Shown here: positions 34,077 through 42,866 of the stretch, piece after piece
Layout: each line of letters starts with the position of its first letter
Position numbering within the stretch: the stretch's first letter is position 1
From: Cytophagales bacterium
GTDB taxonomy: Bacteria; Bacteroidota; Bacteroidia; Cytophagales; 172606-1
Assembly (NCBI GenBank): GCA_030446715.1
Contig: JAUJMU010000008.1
Location: 186,001-250,000 of the forward strand
Length of the DNA: 64,000 nucleotides
Direction: 5' to 3'
Translations under genes and position numbers: made by a program
Notes under the pieces: model-generated
The model's database searches: none
What the model was told of the DNA's origin: nothing
The model's input: the letters and a program-made list of their open reading frames with translations, nothing else

Positions 34077-36920
34077 TTACCTGGTTACCACTACTCCCTT
34101 CGAGACGTGCGTATTCCCGCAGGAAACATTGAAGTAATACAGGCCGGGCCTTAAATGGTTCACCGGAATCGTCAGCTGGTTCTGACCTGAGCTTATTTTG
34201 TAGCTGAGCGTTTGTACCCCGGCAAAGGGCGTGCTGATGCTGATGGTGGCCTGTCCGTCAGATTCAGCCGTAAAGGAAAGGGTTACGGTGCCGGAGGCCG
34301 GGTTCGGATATGCCGTTAGCGTTGCTTCACCGGAAGCCGGCTCTCCCGCAACTGCCGGTGCCGTTGGTTGGGCAGCCGGGAAAAGCTGGGTCTGGGGTAT
34401 AATCGTTTCCGGCTGACCCGCACTCGACCACAGCAACTTCGCTACTGCCTGGTCGTCATTTTCGTAGTATTCCAGCTTGATCGTATATTTTCTATCGGCT
34501 TCCAACGCCAGACTGGCCGTGTTCCCGCGCAATCCCCGGTGGGTAAAGTCATCAATCAATAACTGGCCGTTTACCCACAGCCGTACGCCGTCGTCGGTGA
34601 TGGTTTTAAAGGTATACGTTTCCGGATAAATTGCTTCTACCTGGCCTTCCCACCGGATGGTAAAGGTGTTGTGGCTCATGCTGGCATCCGGCGAGCCCAG
34701 TCCCCAATCAAAGTTTACCGTGGCATCGGTGCGGGTAAAGCTGCTGCCGTTAAAGTGTTTGCTTTTGTAATAAGTAGCCAACAGACCCGTTCCGGCCGCC
34801 GCCGTCGTAACCGTTTCCTGGTTAGAGGAAGAGGACCCCGCCTCGTTGAAACCGGTTATTTTATACGTATAACCCGTACTGGCCGAGAGGCCGGTATCTT
34901 TATACGAATCCGCGTCGGCGGCCAGGGTGGCCACGGTAACAAATTCACCTCCCGCCGTGCTTCTTTCTACCTTATAGCCCGTTTCGTTGTCAGCTTTATC
35001 CTGCCAGGCCGGGGCTACGGTTCTTTGTGAAACGACGGTAGCCGTAAGGACAGCCGGGGCCGGCGGAACGACCACGAAGCCCTGGCTGGCACCCATGTTT
35101 ACGGGTACGCCGGCCGGCAAATCCAGCAAAGCCGCCTCGGATTCAGACAATGGCCTTCCGGCCAGAATAGCCGGCGACCCCTGTTTCAGGCGATAGTCAC
35201 TGTTGGCAGCATCGATAAAAAATGGATTAACCGCTTCATCATCAATCGCTTTACTATTTTGTTCAAACGGCACGGCGGCTTTGAACGCGGCCAGGGTGGT
35301 AAACTTCTGATTGGCACAACCGGTCGGGTTCCAGTTTAGAACATTAACCGGTTTACCCGCAAGGGTGCGGTAGTAAAAATTATAGTCCATCGCCTTGATC
35401 ATGGGGTCGCTGGCGTCGCACGGATACTGTCCAATGTCTACCATCGCAAACGGGTCTTCCTTCGCTGTGGCGTTGGAGTAAATATTGTTGAAGATCTCCA
35501 CGTCGCGGGTTTCCCAGTCAATGCCCTGGACTACTTCTTCCGCATTCATGTTTTTGCGGTCCGTGTCCTTGACGTAAATGGGTTTTACGTTGTTGATCAG
35601 CGTGTTATTGTAGGCTTTTACCGACGAAGCCCCGCTGATGGCGATCCCCGAAGCATCCCCTACGGAAATATTTCCGGCAATTTCGGCACCTTTGGATACT
35701 TCGTAGAATATGCCAAACACATTGTTGAGGGTAAAGTTATTGATACACCTGGCATTCAGCACGTTTACGTCCATCCAGATGCCCATGCTCCAGTTATTGA
35801 GGGCAAAGTTGTTGCGGACCTGCACGTTTTTAGAGAAAATGATCTTCGTGCCGGCCGCATCCCACCAGTTGGCAAAACGCTCAATGTTATTGTAACTGAA
35901 CACGTTGTTTTCAATCAGGCCGTCGTCCGTGTTTTGCACGCTCAGGCCCATGCGGCCATTGTAGGTAAAGTTATTGCCCCGGATCACCACGCGGTTGGTT
36001 CCGCCGTACCGGCCCAGTACACCGGCCCCCGTTTCGGAATTCCAGGCAAAGGTGTTATTTTCCAGAACGACATCGGGACTATAGACCAGTAAAGAAGCGC
36101 CAAAATAGTGCGTAAAGCCCAGGCCCCGGACCACTACATCCGGACTAACCACTTTTAAACCGGTATTGGAAAAAGTGATCTCCACTTCACTGTTGGTGGG
36201 GTCATTTTTAAGGTAATATTTCTGGTTAGCCGTTTCCCTTGACCTTTCTACGTAAAAGGTGTTTTCGGTAATCTTAGATTTGGCGTTTACCTGCTTCAGC
36301 GATTTCCCGTTGAAAAAAACCATTTCCCGCAGATTAGCCGTCGGGAACCTGGGATCAATGCACTGCGCGCATCCAGCTTCACTTTTGGTGGGGATGTAAA
36401 CTGTCCCGCCGGTTTTTACCCATAACCCATCTTCCTGCACCCAACCGGTTACTACCCGGCTGCCTTTAAACCAGACTTTTTCGTTCGGGTAAGGCTGAAT
36501 CACCAGGCCCCGTTTGTTTACATCAATCTCAGCGGCACGGTACGTTCCTCCGCGCATTACAACCGTACCGCCGGCTACCGCGGCGGTAATTGCCTTTTTA
36601 AGGGTTAGAAACGGCCTGGCTTCCGTGCCGTCGCCGGTCGCATCATTTCCCCGCGGCGACACATACATGGCCCCCGGGGGCTTTTCGTACCGGGTGTCTT
36701 TAATCAGGGCAATGCTGTCGCCGGGGGCCAGGTTATTGGCCGTTTCCCCGATTACGGCATCGGCAATGCCCCCCTGGGCCCGGGAATCAGTAAGGCTCGC
36801 AAGCAGGACCAGTAGCGTCAGCAGCGAACCCGCTAACGACTTCGCATTAAAGGGCAGCCGGTCGTTTCCGGCTGGTGGCTGGTTTCTTTTTTTCATGGTT
36901 CGGGCGTAAGCTTTTTTCAT
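34077..36920 (-). CDS. Secreted parallel beta-helix/Fn3/PA14 protein with type IX secretion C-terminal domain
   Basis: About 947 residues from the Met at 36920 (MKKAYARTMKKRNQ); other in-frame Mets lie at 36980 and 36896, the last giving the tightest signal peptide (SLLTLLVLLASLTDSRAQ). Domains in order: YVSPRGNDATGDGTEARPF opening a right-handed beta-helix with many NN-containing rungs (VRNNFALNN, AGNISVGDA), one fibronectin III domain, a PA14 domain (GLLATYYKSKHFNGSSF, TDDGVRLWVNGQLLIDD) and a C-terminal sorting domain (LTAYPNPASGTVTLSF to the end). PA14 often binds glycans; the helix may be a lyase or carbohydrate-binding scaffold. It should be exported by the Por/type IX system. A longer paralogue on the opposite strand lies at 49448-52615. 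Confidence 0.88.
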   Translation of the reverse strand: MKKAYARTMKKRNQPPAGNDRLPFNAKSLAGSLLTLLVLLASLTDSRAQGGIADAVIGETANNLAPGDSIALIKDTRYEKPPGAMYVSPRGNDATGDGTEARPFLTLKKAITAAVAGGTVVMRGGTYRAAEIDVNKRGLVIQPYPNEKVWFKGSRVVTGWVQEDGLWVKTGGTVYIPTKSEAGCAQCIDPRFPTANLREMVFFNGKSLKQVNAKSKITENTFYVERSRETANQKYYLKNDPTNSEVEITFSNTGLKVVSPDVVVRGLGFTHYFGASLLVYSPDVVLENNTFAWNSETGAGVLGRYGGTNRVVIRGNNFTYNGRMGLSVQNTDDGLIENNVFSYNNIERFANWWDAAGTKIIFSKNVQVRNNFALNNWSMGIWMDVNVLNARCINNFTLNNVFGIFYEVSKGAEIAGNISVGDASGIAISGASSVKAYNNTLINNVKPIYVKDTDRKNMNAEEVVQGIDWETRDVEIFNNIYSNATAKEDPFAMVDIGQYPCDASDPMIKAMDYNFYYRTLAGKPVNVLNWNPTGCANQKFTTLAAFKAAVPFEQNSKAIDDEAVNPFFIDAANSDYRLKQGSPAILAGRPLSESEAALLDLPAGVPVNMGASQGFVVVPPAPAVLTATVVSQRTVAPAWQDKADNETGYKVERSTAGGEFVTVATLAADADSYKDTGLSASTGYTYKITGFNEAGSSSSNQETVTTAAAGTGLLATYYKSKHFNGSSFTRTDATVNFDWGLGSPDASMSHNTFTIRWEGQVEAIYPETYTFKTITDDGVRLWVNGQLLIDDFTHRGLRGNTASLALEADRKYTIKLEYYENDDQAVAKLLWSSAGQPETIIPQTQLFPAAQPTAPAVAGEPASGEATLTAYPNPASGTVTLSFTAESDGQATISISTPFAGVQTLSYKISSGQNQLTIPVNHLRPGLYYFNVSCGNTHVSKGVVVTR

Positions 36921-37154
36921 ACAAGCGTGATTTAGGGAATGGATCAGGTCAAGAGCGTTACTGTCTGTTGAGTAGCGCACCGCCTTATAAATATACCAGG
37001 ATCCACTAGGGCAAATCCACTAAAGCCCGTAGCAAACTTGTTTCAAAGACGTTTCAAAATTTTGATTGCGGTTATTTGCCCGAAGGTTAGGGTTTCTTTC
37101 GGATGGGGAGCTTCTAAAAACGAGAGGCAGAAACTGCTTCCTGCCTCTTACTGC

Positions 37155-38544
37155 TTACTTCAAACCCGGGCAATCATTCCTGCTGAGGGCTATAGTGCAG
37201 CCGAAGCGCTTGGGTAAGTAGCTAAGTAAATGAAATGATAGGCAGATGCGCAGATGAATGCCCGGAAAACGGGCCTCATCATCCACCAGCGTGACCATCC
37301 CGTAATACGCCTTGCGCATGGCCTCCACCCGCTGCGCATCAAAAGGCAACAGGCGGTCATTATTTTCCTGGTGAAATACCTGACGAAACGGTTTGTTCGC
37401 CGCCGTCAGTCCCTCTTTCTCCACGCGCAAGGGCGGAAGCCGGGCATCTTTGTACATGGAGAAATAAGGCTCCGGGACTTCGTAGGGGGTATGCGGGTAC
37501 AGATAAGAAAGCCAGATGAAGAAGGGTTGCTCCCGCTTGGCGTTATCCGCCATAAAATCGAGGGTGTAACTGGTCAGTACGTGCATAAACAGAGGCACGT
37601 GAGTCGAAGGCCGGTAGGGAAGGACTTTACTGGTAAACCCGTGTTCTCCCAACATCCAACCATTATCGCTCATGAAGATGATATAGGTATTCTTCCGTAG
37701 CCCCAGTGTATCAATGGTTTTAAAAAGCCTTCCCAGCGCATCATCCATCTCCGATATTACTGCATAATATTCTTTCGTGTGCTGCTTATCGCCGCGGCCG
37801 CGGGTAACCGTACGCGGCTGCCTGGGTGCGGTTCCTGACCTGCTTTAAGTAATCCGGTTTATTGGCTAAGTCATCCGTGCTGCTTTTGGCCACGGGCATA
37901 CCGGCAGTATTATACTTGGCCAGGGTCTCTTCTTTGGCATCCCATTTCAATTCACCGTTCATGTGCGGAAGCTGGGTGCAATGAAATAAAAAGAAGGGCT
38001 GATCCTCTTTCACCGCCCCTTGTAAAAAATCAATTGAACGATCTACGCAGTATTCATCGCAGTGTTTTTCGGGCTTAATGTCCTTTCCCATGTCGTGGAT
38101 CAGCCGGTTGTAATAGGATCCGTTGCCTTCAAAGAAAGCATGAAAATCAAAGCCCACCGCTTTGGGGCGCTGGTCAATGTGCCACTTGCCCGAGACGGCG
38201 GTTTGGTAACCGGCCTCTTTCAGGTAATGGGCAATGGTCTTTTCTCCCTTCCGTAGGGCGCTCTCCAGGTGCAACACCCCGTTTGCACTCCCGTATCTGC
38301 CGGTCAGGAGAGCGGCCCGGCTGGGGCTGCACAGAGAAAATACCACATTGGCATTGGTAAACCGAACCGCCTCTTTGGCCATCCGGTCAAGCAGGGGCGT
38401 TTGGATTACCGGATTGCCATTGATTCCTAACCCATCGCGCCGTTGATCATCCGTATAGATGATGATGAAGTTAGGCCGGTTGTCTACTTTCGGCTGCGCC
38501 TTCAGCGATAGAACAGTGGTCACTAAAAACCAGAAACCGATCAT
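37155..38544 (-). pseudogene. Sulfatase, frameshifted and fused to the middle of a second sulfatase
   Basis: The gene starts at 38544 with a signal peptide (MIGFWFLVTTVLSLKAQ); an earlier in-frame ATG at 38634 lies inside a palindromic repeat. The core has YTDDQRRDGLG and the formylglycine motif CSPSR in LCSPSRAALLTGRYG. Near 37795 the frame breaks in a CCGCGGCCGCGG tract after AAAYGYP and resumes one base off as KQHTKEYYAVISEMDDALG, continuing to MSDNGWMLGEHGFTSK and THVPLF. There, at about 37590, it jumps to a different sulfatase: DFMADNAKREQPFFIWLSYLYPHTP through YYGMVTLVDDE, which normally precedes the LGRLF block already passed. The tail after VDDEARF is unrelated. The order is thus permuted, indicating recombination between two sulfatase genes. 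No active enzyme is expected. Confidence 0.82.
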
Positions 38545-38627
38545 CTTTTTCAGCAAATTCACTTTTATAAACGTAGTCAGTATACTGTTAAGAAAGTAGG
38601 TTAATACTTTTGGGCCATCTTTCCTTA

Positions 38628-38746
38628 CTGTCATTCCCGGAGGGAACCGCAGCTCGGCGAAGCCAATCTTTGTGGTGTAAAGTGGAGTTTGACCAAAACC
38701 ACGAAGATTGGCTTCGCCGAGCTGCGGTTCCCTCCGGGAATGACAG
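38628..38746. repeat. Near-perfect palindrome with 49-bp arms
   Basis: The arms 38628-38676 and 38698-38746 are complementary at 48 of 49 positions (one T/C difference) around a 21-base loop. Each arm reads from CTGTCATTCCCGG to ACGAAGATTGGCTTCG on the opposite side. It can form a very long cruciform or RNA hairpin. A diverged half copy is at 33932-33980, so it belongs to a dispersed family. Confidence 0.93.
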
Positions 38747-38855
38747 TGTGGCAGGGGCTAATGATATATAAACTTACTTAACAATGTAGTTAGCGGTAAT
38801 TCTTATTAACGCAATATTCCAGTACTCAAAAAGGGGTAATTGGTAGGCTTATTTT

Positions 38856-38938
38856 ACCTCATCCCCAACCCCTTCTCCCAACCGAGAAGGGGAGTTTTAG
38901 AATCCCTCTCCTGGAGGAGAGGGATTCGGGGTGAGGTC
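38856..38938. repeat. Imperfect hairpin related to the 13587-13677 repeat
   Basis: It begins ACCTCATCCCCAACCCC and ends GGGGTGAGGT, with two inner hairpins (CTTCTC..GAGAAG and CCTCTCC..GGAGAGG). It shares outer arms with the repeat at 13587-13677. The 417-bp stretch 38635-39051 that holds it and the palindrome contains no gene. Confidence 0.75.
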
Positions 38939-39051
38939 TCTTTTTACCGACCTAATCCCGTTTTTAGAACACTTGAACTAGTGCCAGTATGGAATGCCCT
39001 GCCGTGTTGTTTGGTTTTTTTAAGGCCCGCATGTAAATCTTACCGGCCGGA

Positions 39052-39573
39052 TCAGTCAGGTGCCGGGCCAGACCGGTATAGCGTCCCGGTGCCTGGTTTA
39101 CGTAAAGACCAATATATACTATCTGGTACTCCGCGGGTCAGGTTTGGAAACAGGTTAACTTGAGCATTGCCAAAGGTCTCGTTGAAAAGGCATACATGAA
39201 AAAGAACTGTTGCGCAGACCAATACGACGATAAAAACCGCGGCTACCCATCCAGAGAGCGGATCGGGCCAAAGCGGTAATACAGCCTGGGTTCCGACCTG
39301 TTCAACCGAACTTTTACAGGCTTCTACAGGCGTCTGAATCCGGTTCCGCATATCCTGCACCTGCCAGTCGGTCCGATGCCCGTCTTTCCCGAATCGCAGG
39401 GAGCCGGTGATAGCCTTTGCCTCTGCAATCGGAGTTCGCTGGTGGAGGGTGGCTTTCAGAAACTCTTCCCGGAACAGGTCATCTTCCCGCCGCTGACGTA
39501 AGGTCTGCTGCTGGAAGTATGCGTCAGTCAGGAAATCTTTCAGCGAAAAGTCGCTATAGTGTAACTGTTCCAT
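39052..39573 (-). pseudogene. Truncated FecR-type anti-sigma factor
   Basis: About 173 residues from MEQLHYSDFSLKDFLTDAYFQQ, an N-terminus like those of the intact FecR proteins (YPDFTAKDFVLDEAF and YSDFSAEDFALDEHF). A membrane helix WVAAVFIVVLVCATVLFHVCLF follows at about 107-128. The periplasmic FecR and DUF4974 domains are gone; the short tail (NLFPNLTRGVPDSIYW) matches neither. No sigma factor or STN-type SusC gene is adjacent, so it is a relic of a third FecIR system. The membrane-anchored sigma-binding part could still be made and could titrate a sigma factor, but that is speculation. Confidence 0.7.
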
Positions 39574-39677
39574 TATAAAATACAATGGATTGCTTTACTA
39601 TATACATAGGGCAAGATTCTCCCTTCTTGTACTGATGCCAGCTGAATTTTTTTATTATTCCTGGTAATGCACAACTT

Positions 39678-39772
39678 AGGGGGCTACCTGATTAGGGGGC
39701 TACCTGAACTTCGAAAACTTGGTTTAAGGGTGATTCTGAACTCAGAGCAGCACGCTGTTTTTAGCACTACCC
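39678..39772. mobile_element. Degenerate copy of the 4412-4516 MITE
   Basis: The core GGCTACCTGAACTTCGAAAACTTGG and the end AGCAGCACGCTGTTTTTAGCACTACCC line up with the element at 4412-4516. The left end is rearranged: the GGGGGCTACCTGA unit appears twice in tandem (39679-39691 and 39695-39707) in place of the full terminal repeat. It lies in the 260-bp gap between the truncated FecR and a TonB receptor gene and disrupts nothing obvious. Confidence 0.8.
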
Positions 39773-39845
39773 AGAAGAAAAGCATTAAAAAATGGGATTC
39801 TTTTCACAACACGATATTAAATTCAACCAGTAGTTCACTCTCCCC

Positions 39846-42311
39846 TTAAAACTCTTTCTCCCCAAATTCACTTTCGGTAAATTTCACCTTGCGGGCCGGC
39901 TGGTTGAGGGTATAGGAAAGATTGAGCATAAAGACGTCGACCTCGTAAATGTAATTGGTGGTGGTGTAAAAATCCCGGCCGCGGGTGGTGATGCGCTGTT
40001 CGTTGCTTTGGAGCAAGCCTAAGTCCACGTGCTGCCACTGTAGGGTGGCGGCCAGCTTGCCGTCTAAAAAGGTTTTGCGCAGCGACAGGTTGGGCGAGTA
40101 AAACCGGGAATCTTCACCCTGGGCAGTGGCCCGCCGCGACAGGTAGTTGAAATTTGCCTGCAGCTGGACCGTGGGGGAAATCCGGAAGCTGGTGTTGACG
40201 TTGAGTGAGTACACCAAACTTCCATTGTTCACGGTAACCGAATTGTTGAACAAACTGCCCGTAATCTGATAATCGTACACGTTGCCCCCCAGGTAAAGGC
40301 TCCACCAGGAGAGGGGTTTTACGTCCAGTCCTGCTTCCAGCCCGATGCGCCGGGCCCGGCCGGCATTGGTATAAATCCGGTTGAGAACCGTATCGGCGTA
40401 CACGCTGTTGACCCGGTTCACTACATTTTTAATGCCCTGGTAATAGGCCGTGGCAAACACCGAACCGCCGGCCAGGTTACCCACCACGCCCAGTTCGGAG
40501 AGGCTGACAAACTCGGGCAACAGGTTGGGGTCGCCCTGCTCGAGGGTTTCGGAGTGCTCCCGCTCCGGCAAGGGGTTGAGCTCAAAGCTGGTCGTGCGTT
40601 GCACCCGCCGGCTGTAACCCGCCTTGAGCTGCCAGTGGTCCGAGAGTTGGTACAAGGCGTTAGCCGAGGGAAAGAAGTTGCGCAGCCGGAGCAGAAAAGG
40701 CCGGCTGGCCGGGCCAAGGGTCAGCTGCCGGTCGGCGTGTTCGTAGCGCAGGCCCCCTACGTAGCTTAGCTTCTTCCCGTATTGACCCGAATACTGGCTG
40801 TAAACGGCGTGGATGACATTTTTTACCCGTACCTCCCCGCTGAACCCGGGGTAATAGGTGAAGGGCTCGTAGTTGCCTTCCTTCTGCAGGTACGCAAAAT
40901 CACCCTCGTCCTGGTGCTGCCGGTACTGGTAGCCGCTTTCCAGCTTGCCACTGCCCAGGTTGCGTACGTAATCGGCTTTCAGCCGGGAGCCCGTAAGCGG
41001 ACGCCGGTTGGTATTGAGGGTATACTGCAGCGTGTCGGTTGACTCTACGCTGCGCAGGTTCGCGTTTTTGGTAAAGCCCGAAAGCTGGTCGTGTTCAAAC
41101 AGACCCGAGACCGACAAGGTGGATTTATTGGCAAAGGTGTGCGAATAATCCAGGTTGCCGATGGAGAACCGGCCGCGCTTCTTCACCAGGTTCGAATTGA
41201 AGTAGCTCAGTTGCCCGGTCACGTTGCCGGTGGTCAGGTCAGTGGCCGTGTTGGTGTACCCGATGTCGGCCAGCCGGTACTCGGTGCGGATGCCGTGGTA
41301 GAAGCCGCCCCGGAACGAATTTCGGGGGTTGGGGGTGAATACCAACGCGGCCCGGGCCGAGTAGTTGTATTTGTCGAAGCTCCGCTCCCCCACGGAAGGA
41401 AAACTGGTAAACCGGTTGCCAATGGTCGTGTTGACTTCCCCCACGCGGCGGCCGGCGTTGTCATTGCGGTTATAACTGCCCCCGGCCGAGAGGTCCCACT
41501 TGCCTTTTTTATAATTCAGGGTAAAGTCGCCACCGTACCGCCTGGGCTTTTCCTGGTTGTCGTAATCTTCCACGCTGGGCAAACCCGCGACCGCATTTAC
41601 GACCAGAGATAGTCCGTCGGCCGCCCCCGTTTTGGTGGTAATGTTGATAATGCCGGCCTTGCCGTCGGCGTCGTACCTGGCCGAAGGGGCGGTAATGATT
41701 TCCACGTTCTCAATGGCATTGGCCGGCAGCTGGCTCAGCAGCGTAGCGGGGTCGCCCTGGACGGGTTTGCCGTTCAGCAGCACCAGAAACCCGGTCGAGC
41801 CCCGCATGCTGATTTCGCCCTGGCCGTTCACGGAAACCGAAGGCAGGTTCTTGATTACATCCGTAGCCGTGCCGCCCTGACTCGCCTGAAACTGACCCGC
41901 CCGGTAGACTTGCTTGTCAATCTTATGGTACACAGCCGCTTTTTCGCCCTGCACCACAATCTCGTCCAGTAGTTTCTGGCTGGCCAGCAGGCCAGTGGCG
42001 GGCAGGACAAGCCGCTGGTTTCTGGCCAGCGTGACGCCGGCAACCGTACGGGCATCGTAGCCCAGAAACCGCACGAGGAGGTAGTATTCGCCTTCCCGCA
42101 GTTTTTCGAAAGCAAACCGGCCATCAGGTCCCGAAACTACGCCGTTCACCAGCGAACTGTCCCCCGAAAGGTGCAGGGAGATGGTAGCGAATTCCAGGGC
42201 CTGTTGGCTGGTCTGGTCCACGACCAGACCTTCCAGCCGGGCCGACTGCCCGAGAACACTTTGCGTCAGGAACAGGAAAATGGAAAAGGCAATAAACCAA
42301 ATTTTTTGCAT
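39846..42311 (-). CDS. TonB-dependent receptor, outer-membrane beta-barrel family
   Basis: An 821-residue protein with signal peptide (MQKIWFIAFSIFLFLTQSVLGQ), a carboxypeptidase-regulatory-like domain (about 25-105, LEGLVVDQTSQQALEFATISL), a plug (about 115-230, KLLDEIVVQGEKAAVYHKIDKQVYRAG, VIKNLPSVSVNGQGEISMRG, NAIENVEIITAPSARYDADG) and a barrel. The plug has the NLPSVSV form of the CarboxypepD/OMP_b-brl group, which differs from SusC, and no SusD gene is beside it. It probably takes up a small ligand such as a peptide, chelate or cofactor. It stands alone between the repeat-rich gap and a glycosidase remnant. Confidence 0.92.
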   Translation of the reverse strand: MQKIWFIAFSIFLFLTQSVLGQSARLEGLVVDQTSQQALEFATISLHLSGDSSLVNGVVSGPDGRFAFEKLREGEYYLLVRFLGYDARTVAGVTLARNQRLVLPATGLLASQKLLDEIVVQGEKAAVYHKIDKQVYRAGQFQASQGGTATDVIKNLPSVSVNGQGEISMRGSTGFLVLLNGKPVQGDPATLLSQLPANAIENVEIITAPSARYDADGKAGIINITTKTGAADGLSLVVNAVAGLPSVEDYDNQEKPRRYGGDFTLNYKKGKWDLSAGGSYNRNDNAGRRVGEVNTTIGNRFTSFPSVGERSFDKYNYSARAALVFTPNPRNSFRGGFYHGIRTEYRLADIGYTNTATDLTTGNVTGQLSYFNSNLVKKRGRFSIGNLDYSHTFANKSTLSVSGLFEHDQLSGFTKNANLRSVESTDTLQYTLNTNRRPLTGSRLKADYVRNLGSGKLESGYQYRQHQDEGDFAYLQKEGNYEPFTYYPGFSGEVRVKNVIHAVYSQYSGQYGKKLSYVGGLRYEHADRQLTLGPASRPFLLRLRNFFPSANALYQLSDHWQLKAGYSRRVQRTTSFELNPLPEREHSETLEQGDPNLLPEFVSLSELGVVGNLAGGSVFATAYYQGIKNVVNRVNSVYADTVLNRIYTNAGRARRIGLEAGLDVKPLSWWSLYLGGNVYDYQITGSLFNNSVTVNNGSLVYSLNVNTSFRISPTVQLQANFNYLSRRATAQGEDSRFYSPNLSLRKTFLDGKLAATLQWQHVDLGLLQSNEQRITTRGRDFYTTTNYIYEVDVFMLNLSYTLNQPARKVKFTESEFGEKEF

Positions 42312-42405
42312 TCAAGTAGTGAGTAAGTGGGTGAGTAAATATAGCAATATACCGATAGAATGAAGCCGCTGCATGGTCTTATATCTAACATCTCCTGTCC
42401 GGCTG

Positions 42406-42752
42406 CTACCCCAAAGGAATGACCATGTTCCAGGTGCGGGTCATGTTGGCAAAGCCGCCCTTACCACTTCGGAGCTGGTCACCCAGTGCGGCACGAAAGG
42501 CAAGCTTTTGGGCCAGCGGGAAGCAAACATGTGGTATCGGCCATCCTCCCCCCGGATCACCGAGCCGCACCACACCCAGTAGTCTTTCATGGCAAAGCCT
42601 CCTCCTGCCGGCGCTGGTTGCAACCTTTGGTAAAAAGCATTGGCTTCGCCGGCAAAGGACCGGGCCTGGGCAAGTCTGGTGAATACGCTTACGGCCAGTA
42701 GTTGTTTCAGCACCCGGCGGCGGGATTTTTTTTCAGTAGCAGGAGACTTCAT
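42406..42752 (-). pseudogene. Glycosidase-like gene with the middle deleted
   Basis: The frame from 42752 starts with a possible Tat signal (KKSRRRVLKQLLAVSVF) and continues into KDYWVWCGSVIRGEDGRYHMFASRWPK and WVTSSEVVRAA, the opening of a family of about 400-residue beta-propeller glycoside hydrolase-like proteins (GH43/GH117-like by eye). It then stops. One base away the sequence reads GGFANMTRTWNMVIPLG-stop (42406), which looks like the C-terminus of the same family. So roughly 300 codons have been lost. The function of the family is not certain to me. Confidence 0.65.
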
Positions 42753-42866
42753 AAGGCAGTGTTTCTGTAAATCAATCGGTTACGACTCATTATGGATATC
42801 CGGCTGATGCCCGGCGGTAAACGCACCCCAACGCTGCGCTTCCTTGCGCGGAGGCCGCCCATAAGG

